Assembly: GCA_963580285.1 (NCBI GenBank)
Contig: OY757023.1
Coordinates: 92,963,108-93,027,107, forward strand
Direction: 5' to 3'
Length of the DNA: 64,000 nt
From: Lucinisca nassula
Lineage: Eukaryota > Mollusca > Bivalvia > Lucinida > Lucinidae
The position numbers were made by a program, and so were the translations under genes. Under the pieces are notes generated by a model. It made no database searches. It was not told the origin of the DNA and was given only the letters and a program-made list of their open reading frames with translations. Shown piece by piece: positions 1 to 11,190 of this stretch (position 1 is the stretch's first letter; each line of letters begins with the position of its first letter).

Positions 1-28
1 TTGCCGGGAATCCTTTTAACATATTACG

Positions 29-360
29 TGCCTTGATAGCTCGGTGGTTAGTGCACTTGCATTTGATGCTAGAGGTCCCAGGTTCGATCCCCGGCAGCGA
101 CGATAAAATTTCGATGTCCGAACACGCTCCATTGGCATCATTTGCAGGGATGAATGTCATAAAGGGCATCGTCCTTCGGATCGGGACGCTATCTGGAGGC
201 CACCTGTGCAGGGAGAGTCATGCCCTATGCAGGTTGAAGACCCCTACCGTAATTACATGATTACTGTGTTGGCTTTCATCCTGCAAAACTGGTGTGTATG
301 TAATGTACATCTGCGAGTAATGGTAAGATGTGACCGATCGCAGTATTAGTAGAAAGAAAA
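29..360 (+). mobile_element. tRNA-derived SINE, family S1
   Basis: The head resembles a tRNA promoter: an A-box-like TAGCTCGGTGGTTAGTGC at 37 and a B box GGTTCGATCCC at 81. A body follows that recurs in the window at 32551-32603, 37526-39787, 39990-40316 and 40317-40470. A pol III-transcribed retroposon is inferred. It is not a functional tRNA gene, because no acceptor-stem pairing was found and the head runs straight into a shared non-tRNA body. Confidence 0.75.
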
Positions 361-660
361 GGAAGAAACAGTCGAAAAGTTGGGAGAATTTGATGGTATT
401 GTCGAATATGAGTGTGTTAGAAATAGAATCCAAATAGATCAGCTCCAGTTTGTGAACCATTGCCAAAAAAAAAAATCACAGTTCAAGCTGCCGGTTACTT
501 TAAAGTAGATACACCAATCGTGGTTTAGTCTTCTTTACAAATGCCTCCAAACTGTGATTTATTACTCAACAAATCACTTAGAATATGATAAAATAGAGTC
601 ATTTCTCATATAACTTGTCTTGACGATAACAAGACTGTGAGGTAAGGGGTGGGAGTGTTT
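361..660. other. No gene or recognised repeat
   Basis: AT-rich sequence. I see no coding signal and no similarity to other parts of the window. Confidence 0.5.
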
Positions 661-840
661 CGCGGCCCTCTCAAGATTATTTCATTTATTTCTATCAAAA
701 TGCTAATCTGAGATGGGCGAAAACTGGAGTTCCCAGATAAGAACCTGATAGCCGTTGTTTTTTATTACATGCCCGAGTGAGACCCAACAGCGGTGAGAGA
801 CCAAAGCATTGCTCTTGCAGGGGAGGCTCTCATCGTCTTC
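661..840 (-). mobile_element. tRNA-derived SINE, family S2 (degraded)
   Basis: Shares the order of blocks seen in the better copy at 49194-49428: CAAGATTATTTCA, then GGGCGAAAACTGGAGT, then CAGCGGTGAGAGACC. It is degraded and followed by T-rich runs at 860-882. Confidence 0.6.
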
Positions 841-1025
841 CTTATCTCTAGAACTAACGTTTTTTTTTTTGTTTTTTTTTTAAGATGACATAGTTCGGTA
901 TCATCGCGAAAACATGTCTAAATAATTCTGACCCCCTTTAACCCCACTTTTATACAGTAAAACTGGGGTTTAGAGGGGTAAACGTTATTTTCTTTATTCT
1001 GCTCTATAACACAGCCAGTTGTTCT

Positions 1026-1057
1026 CGTTAGAACCGCCTCGATCAGGCGGTTCCAAT
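1026..1057. repeat. Dispersed palindrome (GTTAGAACCGCC / GGCGGTTC)
   Basis: A short inverted repeat with arms GTTAGAACCGCCT and AGGCGGTTCCAAT around a 4-5 nt loop. The same palindrome with diverged arms recurs about ten times in the window, usually followed by a CCACA-like tail and GAGCAGAAAT. Confidence 0.7.
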
Positions 1058-2255
1058 GTGTATCCATAATCCATATTTTGAGCAGAAATAAGAAAACTAT
1101 CACGTTTTTACACTGAAAAATTTCAATTTGGTGGTAAAATTATCCTATATATTTGAATAGGCGTGCTTCCGTAATGTTTTTACAAATCTAGTTCAAATGT
1201 AAACTACTGGTGCTCGTAAGAACAGCCACAATTATCCGATCCTTACGAGATCCATAAATCGGTACATGTAAGCTTCTGTCTAAAAATAAGAGAACTAATG
1301 AATATCCCCAATCCACGTAAGCCCCACTGCTTTATATAAGCTAGGTGTTCATCTCACGGACCTGTCCACCTGCGGGACACGTGCTCGGCTACGGTTGCTG
1401 TAGATGCTGATTCGGATGTTTTCCTTTTTCCCTTCCTCTCCTTGAAATTTGGATTCCGCCAGCCTTTAAAACAACGATCTGGTCGAAAGAAGTGAATTCT
1501 TCAACAGAACATCAAACCAAAAAAAGAAAAAAAATATATAAATTTATATATTGCATTTGGGAACATATCACGAGGAGTACCTTATACTCATTATATGCCT
1601 GTTTATTACAACTTCAAGTAAGGCATTTTACCGTAATGGTCCCGTTTCCGTGCTGGAGTATATAAGTTGCACGTGCAAATTGAAAATCCAACCGGCATGA
1701 AAAAAGATTGGGTCAAATGATACATGTTAGGCTGCGCGAAAGTTGGCGAGGCATGTTAGAAAGGTGAAATTTTGATAGGGGAAGGAAAAACGACCTAATG
1801 AAAAATTGTCAGTAAAATAATAATAATAATAATAATAACAATTAATATACAACCAATATCATATGAATAAATATAAACTTGAACCACTCGGAGTATTTCT
1901 ACCGACATTCGGAATATTAGCCCCGGCATTATTGACCAAACATTACCTGTATAGTCGTTCGGAAAACTCCGAGTATACACGATATTTCGCGGAGTGTTTG
2001 GGAGTGGTTTGTTTCCTCATTCCGAGTGTTTTGATGAAAATATGCGGAGTGGTTTGGAGTACTGTGAAAATTGCATTCGGAGTGAAAAAGAAAACTGGCT
2101 TTTATGCGCGACCTGTAGTGTATTTTGTTTTTCGAAGATCAGCCTGTGCTTTTGTTATCTGCGCTCCTTTTAAGCCTTTAATAGGTCAGAAAACAGAGTG
2201 CTTTTTCTAACTGCGTAGACTCGGAGATCAGCCTATGCTTTTGCTATATTCGCTC
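1058..2255. other. No gene; CGGAGT-rich stretch
   Basis: No gene supported. From 1880 to 2100 the words CGGAGT/ACTCCG recur irregularly, which keeps one frame open by composition (1863-2210). The encoded peptide resembles nothing I know. 1813-1845 is an (AAT)n run. Confidence 0.5.
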
Positions 2256-2670
2256 GTTCAGTTTTTAATAGCTGAGGCCTTTTCAAACTGTGTAGATATG
2301 TAGACTCTGATCACAATGAACAGATTTATAGGTTATTAAGTCTTTGAATGTATCTCAACGACAGATGCAGGCTGATCATATAAAATAATAACATCATTCA
2401 GTTTTTAATAGCTCAGAAAACAGGGGGCGTTTTCAAACTGTGAAGACTGATCACAATGAACAGATTTATAGGTTATTAAGTCTTTGAAGGTATCACAACG
2501 ACAGATGCAGGCTGATCATAAAAAATAATTACATCGTTCAGTTTTTAATAGCTCAGAAAACAGGGGGCTTTTCAATCTGTGTAGACTTTGATTACAATGA
2601 ACAGATGTATAGGTTATTAAGTCTTTGAAGGTATCACAACGAGAAATGCAGGCTGATCATATAAAATAAT
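2256..2670. repeat. 140-bp tandem repeat, three units
   Basis: The unit word GTTTTTAATAGCT starts at 2261, 2401 and 2541, exactly 140 bp apart. Each unit then carries TCACAATGAACAGATTTATA and GATGCAGGCTGATCAT. An inverted piece of the unit (AGCTATTAAAAACTGAACGA) lies at 2899-2918, so the array is bordered by an inverted fragment. Confidence 0.8.
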
Positions 2671-2937
2671 TGGGCTACATTTAGCAAATATTTCGCATGA
2701 TATTCTCAAAATGTGCATGTCATTGAACCTAGTACAGTAGAATTCCGCTTAAAGACCACTCCTATATTAGGACCACTACTGCTATTAAGACCGGTTTTCG
2801 CCAGACCCAAATTATTTCTTATATAATTAATTAAGACCACCCCGCTACTCAGTATTATGACCGCTTTCAAAAGACCGAATCTACCGTAATGGTTTTCTGA
2901 GCTATTAAAAACTGAACGATGTAATTATTTTTTATAG

Positions 2938-3440
2938 GTAGACCTAAACACTGCAAAGACAGCAAAAGACACGCAAAGACAGGCAAAGACGGGCAAAGAC
3001 GCGCAAAGACGGGCAAAGACACGCAAAGACGCCCAAAAGACGGGCAAAGACGGGGCAAAGTCCCAAAACGGACATCAAATGGCATTACGAGACATTTACA
3101 GATGACTGAATATACGATATATAAATTAACATTTAATTTTTTGTTGTAAAAAAGTAAATAATTATATATCTTTCATCTTTCGTTTTAGAGATACAGCAAA
3201 GAACAAAGTTGGGCAAAGACGCACGACGATGGGCAAAGACGGGGACATGATCAAAAACAGACATCAAGTGACATTTTCCTGCCTTATGTACTCATTTGCA
3301 GATGAATATATTATATGTACAATAATTTTGTTTGTCTTGTTCATTTAATAATATAAAGAATTATATCTCATTCATCTTTCGTTTCAGAGACATAGCAAAG
3401 CGCAAAGACGGGCAAAGACGGGCAAAGACGCCAAAAAGAT
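2938..3440. repeat. CAAAGAC minisatellite, left inverted block
   Basis: Repeats of GGCAAAGACG and close variants at 2951-3060, 3205-3242 and 3390-3440, separated by unique AT-rich sequence. The block start GACCTAAACACTGCAAAGAC is the inverse of the end of the block at 7590-8183. The two blocks therefore form long imperfect inverted repeats around the MULE remnant. Confidence 0.75.
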
Positions 3441-3524
3441 GGGTAATAGTCCAAAAACAGATATTTTGAAATTAATTGTTTGGACTATTACCCATCTTTT
3501 GGCGTCTTTGCCCGACTTTGCGCT
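3405..3524. repeat. Long hairpin made of minisatellite arms
   Basis: The left arm (3405-3453) ends GATGGGTAATAGTCC. The right arm (3479-3524) starts GGACTATTACCCATC and runs back through GGCGTCTTTGCCCG. The arms pair over more than 40 bp around a ~25-nt AT-rich loop. Confidence 0.8.
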
Positions 3525-3564
3525 TCTTAATTAATTAACAAATACATCTTCTGAAGATTTGTTT

Positions 3565-3935
3565 GTCTGAATTACTGTAAAGGTCATTTTGGAGACGTTG
3601 CTTCCAGTATTGTGGGACTTTTACCCGACATTGAGATGAAATGATATCTCAAGCCCTGTCGCCCAATGAAACCAATAGGTTTTATTAGCATGGGCGGTCC
3701 GCCTCGCACCGCGGTTCCTGGACAGGCTTAGATCCTCTTGAGATGAAATGACATCTCAAGCCCTGTTGCCCTATGAAACAAAGTGTTTATAAGCATGGAC
3801 GGTCCAACTTGCAAGTAGCTTTGCCTGGGCTGGCTTAGATCCTCTTAGCGGTTTACCAGTGCTAGTGTGCGGGCCGGATTCAGCTCTGCGTGGAAGCATC
3901 ATGCAGCCCATATATTTCTTCAAGCCCCTATGGGC
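3565..3935 (-). mobile_element. Tailed SINE-like repeat S3, two overlapping partial copies
   Basis: Reverse orientation of the family best seen at 60001-60306. Shared blocks include GGTCATTTTGGAGACGTTGC, GACATTGAGATGAAATGA and TTTCTTCAAGCCCC. A second partial copy begins at about 3741, where TGAGATGAAATGACATC restarts. Confidence 0.75.
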
Positions 3936-4342
3936 GGGGGCCAACATCATTATATATATATAAATTTCTTTTTTATTCCTATTCTTTCCGATTAATTGGC
4001 AGTCCAGTTTCGTTTCTTCTTTTCCACGTGCCGGCGCACCGAAGACTGATCAGACTGCGCGGCTTATTGATCTCATTTTCCTCACTCCAGTAAAATTGAG
4101 TGTTATTTGATGTTCATTTAAGCCAAAATGCATCCGTGCAGTCTGGTTTATTACATGAGCTTTATGTAGCCGTATGAATATCCATCACCATAACGAAAAC
4201 ACGCCTATATAATTTTGACCCTCTTTGAGGCGGTTCTAACGAGTACCCACATTCTATATTTCGAGCAGAAATTAGAATTATTTCACAATTTTTCGTATGT
4301 AATTTTCATTTATTCGCCGAAAAAAAAAATCCAATATATTGC

Positions 4343-6003
4343 CTCGACGAGGCAGTTCTAATGAGCACTCTGAGACAATTCGTGATTTTAATGTTGTATA
4401 TTGTTGCGAAATTAGAATAACATCAATAATAATGGTTTAGTTTTATCCTGGGAAATGTCCGATGAGCCTGCTCAGTAGAGTCGCCTCGACGAGGCAATTC
4501 TAATGAGCACTCTGAGACAATTCGTGATTTTATTTTTGTATATTGTTGTGAAATTAGAATCACCTCAATGATAATGGTTTAGTTTTATCCCGGGAAATGT
4601 CCGATGAGTCTGCTCATTAGAGTCGCCTCGACGAGGCAGTTCTAATGAGCACTCTGAGACAATTCGTGATTTTAATGTTGTATATTGTTGCGAAATTAGA
4701 ATAACATCAATGATAATGGTTTAGTTTTATCCCGGGAAATGTTCTAATGAGCACTCTTCGATAAATCGGGATCTTATTGTTGTATATTGTTGCGAAATTA
4801 AAATAACCTCAATGATAATGGTTTAGTTTTATCCCGGGTAATGTCCTATGAGTCTGCTCATTAGAGTCGCCTCGACGAGGCGATTCTAATCAGCACTCTG
4901 AGACAAACCGTGATTTGATTGTCTGCTCATTAGAGTCGCCTCGACGAGGCAATTCTAATCAGCACTCTTCGATAAATCGGGATCTTATTGTTGTATATTG
5001 TTGCGAAATTAGAATAACCTCAATGATAATGGTTTAGTTTTATCCCGGGAAATGTCCGATGAGTCTGCTCATTAGAGTCGCCTCGACGAGGCGATTCTTA
5101 TCAGCACTCTGAGACAAACCGTTATTTGATTGTCTGCTCATTAGAGTCGCCTCGACGAAGCAATTCTAATGAGCACTCTTCGATAAATCGGGATCTTATT
5201 GTTGTATATTGTTGCGAAATTAAAATCACCTCAATGATAATGGTTTAGTTTAATCCCGGGAAATGTCCGATGAGTCTGCTCATTAGAGTCGCCTCGACGA
5301 GGCAATTCTAATGAGCACTCTTCGATAAATCGGGATCTTATTGTTGTATATTGTTGCGAAATTAAAATAACCTCAATGATAATGGTTTAGTTTAATCCCG
5401 GGAAATGTCCGATGAGTCTGCTCATTAGAGTCGCCTCGACGAGGCGATTCTAATCAGCACTCTTCGATAAATCGGGATCTTATTGTTGTATATTGTTGCG
5501 AAATTTGAATAACCTCAATGATAATGGTTTAGTTTTATCCCGGGTAATATCCTATGAGTCTGCTCATTAGAGTCGCCTCGACGAGGCGATTCTAATCAGC
5601 ACTCTGAGACAAACCGTGATTTGATTGTCTGCTCATTAGAGTCGCCTCGACGAGGCAATTCTAATGAGCACTCTTCGATAAATCGGGATTTTATTGTTGT
5701 ATATTGTTGCGAAATTAGAATCACCTCAATGATAATGGTTTAGTTTAATCCCGGGAAATGTCCGATGAGTCTGCTCATTAGAGTCGCCTCGACGAGGCGA
5801 TTCTAATCAGCACTCTGAGACAAACCGTGATTTGATTGTCTGCTCATTAGAGTCGCCTCGACGAGGCAATTCTAATCAGCACTCTTCGATAAATCGGGAT
5901 CTTATTGTTGTATATTGTTGCGAAATTAAAATAACCTCAATGATAATGGTTTAGTTTTATCCCGGGAAATGTCCTATGAGTCTGCTCATTAGAGTCGCCT
6001 CGA
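4343..6003. repeat. ~143-bp satellite array with palindromic core
   Basis: About a dozen tandem units. Each has the palindrome GCCTCGACGAGGC (for example at 4625, 4869, 5089, 5289, 5431, 5576, 5787), then GCACTCTTCGATAAATCGGG or GAGACAA, GTTGTATATTGTTGCGAAAT and ATAATGGTTTAGTTT. The main spacing is about 143 bp, with shorter ~67-bp units interleaved (4869/4938, 5576/5643, 5787/5853). The palindrome and its CATTAGAGTC/TTCTAATGAGCAC arms match the palindrome dispersed elsewhere. The last unit breaks off inside GCCTCGAC at 6003 and MULE coding sequence follows. Confidence 0.9.
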
Positions 6004-6729
6004 CTCTTGCTTGGAACAGACGACGAGAGAGCGATGACAAACGCACTCGATACAACATTCCCAGAAGCCAAACGGAGGTTATGTACGAAACATATCAAGG
6101 ATAATGTCACGCGCCAGTTAACCGATAAAATTCCAACAAACCAGAAAGAAAGATCTAAAATTATAAACACCATATTCGGCAACGACGGAATCGCAAACGC
6201 GAATGACTCAGCAACATTTGATGAAAGAAACGCGGTACTAAAAGAAGAGCTGAAACAATATCCAGAATTTTTACAATACTTTGAGAAATACGTTCAGAAA
6301 AAGATATCAGATCACTGCATCAATCAGGAAGACAAATTGTGGACAAATAATAACACTGAATCAATGAACAATCGTTTGAAAGTGGCTTGTGATTGGAAAC
6401 CGTTAAAATGTGACCAACTAGTTTTTAAACTACAGGAAATTGTAAACACACAGATGGTAGACCTTAGAAGAGCGCTTTATGATACTGGAAACTTTGTGTT
6501 AAACCAAAGATATACGAAATACAAATTATCACACGCGGTTTGGTCAGCGAAATCTCCAGAAGAAAAGGCAGACTACTTTAAGAAATTTTTGAAGGCTGGG
6601 AGGGACATTAAAACAGCCACCGTGACATCCAGTGATGGAAAATTCACTGTTCCGCGACCACAGACACTCGCCAGAAAGCCCAACCAGAGGACAAGATGTA
6701 AAGCAACAAAGACAAAATCTAAAGCGTGA
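6004..6729 (+). pseudogene. MULE (Mutator-like) transposase, C-terminal fragment
   Basis: An uninterrupted frame of about 240 residues opens with LGTDDERAMTNAL, then FPEAKRRLCTKHIKDNV. This matches the end of the MULE DDE domain, where a late acidic residue is followed by a C..H motif. Later it has TESMNNRLK, also typical of MULE transposases, and a basic C-terminus (KPNQRTRCKATKTKSKA) before TGA. MULE transposases cut and paste DNA between terminal inverted repeats. The N-terminal zinc-binding region and the first catalytic Asp residues are missing: coding similarity starts abruptly where the satellite ends, so this copy cannot be active. The minisatellite blocks on both sides may be its long inverted ends. 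The family call is from motif recognition only. Confidence 0.7.
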
Positions 6730-7200
6730 GACATTTATATACTTGCTGTTGTGTGGTTGTAAAACGTGCATTGCAGATGGACATTTTCTTTACAATATTT
6801 GTGTTTTTTATTCCATATCTATATTCTAATTATAGGTTGCGGGTGCTGGTTATAACAGCCTCAGTAGGGCTATTCATACAAAATATTGTCATATAATTTC
6901 TATTGATACTCAAACTTAGCTTGTGCTGCTCTTTAGAGCCGCCACATTTACGCGGTTCTAACGAGTACCCACAACCAATCTCAAGGATCAGAAATAATAA
7001 AATAATGTATACCCCTGGAAACCCCAGTTTTCCCTATGTTAAGTAGGGTTTATGGGGACGTTCATTTTACAGACTTGTTATCATGATGCTATGTCTTGGT
7101 GCCAATGTATACCCTGTAAACCTCAAATACGCTGACAGTGTGTGAGTGAGTTTTACATGGGTATTCATTACACGCACTGTATATATGTATATTTTGTTTA
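6730..7200. other. No gene; one dispersed palindrome
   Basis: AT-rich sequence. It contains one copy of the dispersed palindrome at 6929-6969 (TTTAGAGCCGCC / GGCGGTTCTAA class). Nothing else recognised. Confidence 0.5.
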
Positions 7201-7350
7201 AAAAAAAAAAAAAAACATAAGAAAAAAACAAAAAACATATATTAAAAAAAAATAATAATAAAAAAAGGAATAAAAAAAAAACAACAAAAAAAAAAAAATA
7301 AAATAAAAAAAAAAATAAATAAAATAAAAAAAAAACTAATAAAAAAAAAA
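7201..7350. repeat. A-rich low-complexity tract
   Basis: Almost pure A with scattered T, C and G. The long minus-strand phenylalanine-rich frame across it is a composition artefact. Confidence 0.9.
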
Positions 7351-7540
7351 GATGGGCCATGAAGAGAGCGCCTCCTCGTGGTGTGGCCTGGATACATAAG
7401 GATCTTTATATTGTAAAGATCCTAATGTAACAGAACGCTCTCACTTAAATCAGTCTTGAAACAAAAGTGAAGATTTGTATTCAGTTTTATTTCAAGATTT
7501 TAAATATTTTAATGTATAACATTCAATTGTTGAGGGGTGA

Positions 7541-7561
7541 GGGAGGGGGGGGGGGGGGGGC
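7541..7561. repeat. G-run
   Basis: A run of about 20 G interrupted near its start by A. Such runs are often misassembled and could form G-quadruplexes. Confidence 0.85.
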
Positions 7562-7589
7562 AAGACGGGGCATATTGGCGTATTATTTG

Positions 7590-8183
7590 TGTCATATTGT
7601 GTCTTTGCCTGTCTTTGTCCGTCTTTTGTGCGTCTTTGCGTGTCTTTGCCCTTATTTTGTGCGTCTTTGCGTGTCTTTGCCCGTCTTTTGTGCGTCTTTG
7701 CGTGGCTTTAATACTTAAAAAAAAAAAAATCTTCTTTATTTTTTTCATTTATATCTGTTTCAATCTGCCTATATATTTATTTCCATTTTACTTTTGTGCA
7801 TGTCTTTGCGTTCTATTTAGTGTCTTTGGTGTGTATTTGCCCGTCTTTTGTGTGTCTTTGCGTGCCTTTCAAACTTAAAAAAAAATAGATGTTTCTCTTA
7901 TCATTTATATCTAATTCATTTATTTATTTTCATACTATTGTGCGTGTCTTTGCAGTCTTTTTGGTGTCTCTGCGTATATTTGCGGGCCTTTGGTCTGGGA
8001 TGATGGGGTCTTTCAGAACATTTTTTTGTGTCTTTGCCCAGTTCAAATGTCTTTGCCCGTCTTTTGTGCGTCTTTGCGCGTCTTTGCCCGTCTTTGCCCG
8101 TCTTTGCGCGTCTTTGCCCGTCTTTGCGCGTCTTTTCGCGTCTTTGCGTACTTTGCCCGTCTTTGCGGTGTTTAGGTGGACCC
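7590..8183. repeat. GTCTTTGCCC minisatellite, right inverted block
   Basis: Complement of the block at 2938-3440: GTCTTTGCCCGTCTTTGCGC repeated, densest at 8040-8170. The block is broken by T-rich unique sequence and ends GCGGTGTTTAGGTGGACC, the inverse of the left block start. Confidence 0.8.
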
Positions 8184-9104
8184 ACCATTACTGCTCTTTA
8201 TTGAGACCACTTTTTGGCCAAGTCAAGTTAATTTGTATCTCTCAGTCCATTGGTCAATATAATTTTTTGCAGGATTCCTCATCATTACAACAGATCTTGG
8301 TAATGTTGACACATTTCCCTAAATGTGTGAAAAACAGCAGTTTACCTGTACTAATCAGTGTGTTGTTTTGACAACATTTTTTATGCAAGGTGAATAAATA
8401 GTTTTAATAATTTTGGTAATGTGCAGCTGTTTTCTTCAGAAAGATTATTGTGGGCAGGAAGGCCCAAGATGACATGGAAGCAGCTAACAGAAAGAGATTG
8501 CAGAGAATGGAAGCTCTCTGCTATTAATCTATCTATCTTCTTATACTGAGTCGGTCATATTTGGCCATTACCTCAGTCCTCATGATAGACAAGCCTGGAG
8601 ATCTGGTGTAAGATATGCCATGCGTGCAGCAAGCCAGCTACCTTGAAGGGGGCCCACTGATGTTGCTGTTGCCCCTGGATCTGCACGTTAATCAAAAATC
8701 CGTTGATGTTGATGATGACATAACCAGATTGAGAAGTTACTGATGCTAAGTCAATGACATTCATAAACCAGAACCTGTGGTATGGGAAGTTAGTCCCTAG
8801 CTCTAACCAATCAGAGGTAAACATAGCTACAAAAAGTAAACTTAGCTACACCAGCAGAAAGAATGAAATTTTCAAGATCAATGTGACTATGTCACATAAT
8901 TCAGTCCGGACTCTTCCGACAGACCAACCAAGAAAACGATTGTTACAAAAATTCTTCGCAGAGTAAAAGCTTCCTATTCTATGTGTTACTGCAATCATAA
9001 ACTAGCCAACAACGAAAAAAAATTCTTACTTTTTCTTCGCACAAAGTCAACTTCTACTACCAAAAATTTGACCGGAAATAAGTCACAAATACGTTTGAGG
9101 TACC
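8184..9104. other. No gene recognised
   Basis: No coding signal. The words GGGGGCCCACT and GTTGCCCCTGGA at 8650-8690 recur at 48728-48765, so a low-copy dispersed repeat is present. Part of it may be LINE tail: CCCTAGCTCTAACCA at 8793 resembles LINE ends elsewhere. Confidence 0.4.
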
Positions 9105-9250
9105 GCACCGCACGGTCATGGGTCGTTTCGCACTTAAGTCGTTTCGCCGATGAGGCGTTTCGCCCGTGGGTCATTTCGCCCTGTGTCGTTTCGCCCGGGT
9201 AAGTAAATTTACCGGAACGGACCTAATAACCGGAACGGACCGGAACGAAT
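9105..9250. repeat. GTCGTTTCGCC minisatellite plus ACCGGAACGGACC repeats
   Basis: Five or so degenerate GTCGTTTCGC units at 9118-9200, then TTACCGGAACGGACC / AATAACCGGAACGGACC at 9210-9240. The second motif is the terminal motif of the 4.9-kb TIR element at 32604-37517, so this is probably a terminal remnant of that family. Confidence 0.7.
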
Positions 9251-9477
9251 CAATTCCTCCTCCCCCCGGTTTCCACCTTATTTTTAGTATATTTGTATAA
9301 AATACACAAATTATTTTAATCTTTTACAACATTGTGCATGCTCTTGTTCATAAATAATTTTGTCAATGTGGAATATGGTTCAGTGCACAATAATATCACC
9401 CTGTGCGTCAGGCCTACCACAATCACTTTTCCTAGTGGTGTTTGGAGCAGAAATAATTAACAATCAAGACCCTAAAT

Positions 9478-9660
9478 AATAAGGTCTCCCACATATGTGG
9501 TTCGAGCCTGGCTCGTGTCATATGTGAGATGCAAAGATCTGCAAAGGAAGATCATGTGTTTTTTCTCCAGGTACTCCGGTTTTCGTCCCCTGATTAACGA
9601 TTGACTCGATATAAATGAAATAATCTTGAAAGGGCCATATAGAAATAACAAAATTAAAAA
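9478..9660 (+). mobile_element. tRNA-derived SINE, family S2
   Basis: B-box-like GGTTCGAGCC, then CATATGTGAGATGC, TCTGCAAAGGA, GTACTCCGGTTTTCGTC and AATCTTGAAAGGGCC, as in the copy at 57314-57512. The 5' part of the tRNA-like head is missing. Confidence 0.7.
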
Positions 9661-9674
9661 GAAAATAATTTGCA

Positions 9675-9785
9675 ATCCTCTTAGAGGCCTACCTAGTCAA
9701 GTGGTGCGAGTTGAGAAACCCTATTGGTATCACTTGGCGACTAAAAAGTGTTGAAGGTGAAGTTTAACCTAAAATCAAATAAATA
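9675..9785 (+). mobile_element. S3 SINE-like repeat, degraded fragment
   Basis: Has CTCTTAGAGG, AAACCCTATTGGTATCA, TGGCGAC and a 3' end AACCTAAAATCAAATAAATAA. These match the middle and tail of the S3 family. Confidence 0.55.
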
Positions 9786-9900
9786 AGATAGGATCTGAGC
9801 CATTTATGGTAGTACATTGTTCCGAACTGATGGTCAATCTGAAATTCTTTCTTTTCGGTGTACGGAATAATTCAATGAGAACACATTTATTGTTATTGCA

Positions 9901-10460
9901 CCCGCACCTCGGGGCTTGAAAAATAGATTGGGCTGCATGTTGCTTCCCCGCCTGAAACGCCACTGAATGGTGCTTTCTTCAGTGCCTAGCTGGGGGAACA
10001 AGGTCATCTGTTGGAAAGCTAGCAGCACCTTTTAGACCTTTGTATAAGAGTATGAGCCTCCTTTTCTTGAGAGACTCCTATCTTAATTTTCCTAGAATTC
10101 CAGTCATGCTCCCAATTGCTTGTTACAAATCTAGCAGCTATTGCACGCCGCCATTTTCTTCCAGAAAACGTGCACTGTATACACCGGCAAAGCCACGTAA
10201 GACCCGGCAATCCCGTGAAAGCACTGGCCAGTGTGATTCTGAACGTTTTCAATTTCTTCATTAAGGACCACTCCACTTGGGTCCCAGATGCAACTACAAT
10301 ATTCCAATATTGGGCGAACAACCCAGCAGACAGAATATATGGGACCCATATGGGCCCAAAAGGGTCACTGATGAAGCCTAATTGGCCTATACTAGCTAGT
10401 CTGGCCCAGAAAATATGTACACTCCATATTATCCAGTTCTGTGGTGCATTCCTTGCTTCC
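9901..10460 (-). pseudogene. Non-LTR retrotransposon (LINE) fragment
   Basis: Minus-strand frames contain LEYCSCIWDPSGVVLNEEIE and the shifted CCNRSKRCC-type tail region. They match the C-terminal part of the LINE at 19932-20980 (MEYGSYIWDPSGVVLNEEIE). Several frameshifts are present. 9901-9960 carries a small S3 fragment (GGGGCTTGAAAAATAGATT). Pseudogene; it retains no RT catalytic motif. Confidence 0.65.
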
Positions 10461-10490
10461 AAAGGATAACCCTTTCAGAGAATATATTAA

Positions 10491-11026
10491 AGGTGCATTA
10501 TTGAGCTATCCGGAAAAAATGCTTCCAAAAATAACAAAACATATAGCCGGTATTTTTCTTTAAAACAATACAAATGAATGCATTTTATGCAAAAATGCGA
10601 ACAATTATGATGACAGGTAAACGAGTTTGAGAGGGATTCCCTAACTAGGTTTCGAAAACTAGTTAGATCTATTTTTAGTTCGCAACAAAAATAGAATCTC
10701 CATATATGACGTTATGCGACGTTCATTTTTGGCCTTGTCTGCTTAGGCCATGCCTGAATCGGAAAAATATGACGCTGAATACCATGCCATAAGTAACGAG
10801 ACTCAGAGATGATACTGTCGCCATGAATGTGTAAAGTGACAGATTTATTTTTAGAACAGAAATTCCGAACACATGTTCAGATCGAAGGGTAAACACGAAT
10901 GAAAACGACCATTTTCACAAAGTTCTGAAGCTGTATTTGGCTTCAAAAGTGTACACATGACAAAGGAGTATGCATTGAAGATAAAAACCAGAAAAAATTG
11001 AGACCCGGTACCTCAATAATGCACCT
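10491..11026. mobile_element. 536-bp TTAA-flanked MITE
   Basis: Terminal inverted repeats AGGTGCATTATTGAGCTA and TACCTCAATAATGCACCT, with TTAA directly outside each end (10487-10490, 11027-11030). A second copy lies at 56202-56733 with the same ends and also TTAA. TTAA target duplication is the hallmark of piggyBac-type transposition; the family assignment is inferred from that. No transposase. Confidence 0.85.
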
Positions 11027-11059
11027 TTAAAATATGAGTCGCATTTGGGTTTAGCAACC

Positions 11060-11190
11060 GGGGTCCATATGGGACCCGTATGCTCTATATGGGACCCATA
11101 TGGGTCTTATATAGGCCAAAAAACAATTGGGCCCATTTGGGACCCGTATGGGCTAATTGCCCATATGGGTCCCATATGTACATGTTTGCT
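11060..11190. repeat. CCATATGGGACC minisatellite
   Basis: Degenerate repeats of CATATGGGACCC with palindromic CCATATGG. A short piece of the same motif is at 10340-10358. Confidence 0.75.

Noticed and set aside
37..91. Possible tRNA gene (A and B boxes)
   Set aside because: No acceptor stem was found and the same head-plus-body is dispersed, so it is a SINE. The same applies at 44640, 49700 and 57320.
1863..2210. 115-codon open frame
   Set aside because: Kept open by recurring CGGAGT words. No recognisable domain and no splice or promoter context.
7067..7360. Hydrophobic Phe/Leu-rich minus-strand frame
   Set aside because: Translation of an A-rich low-complexity tract.
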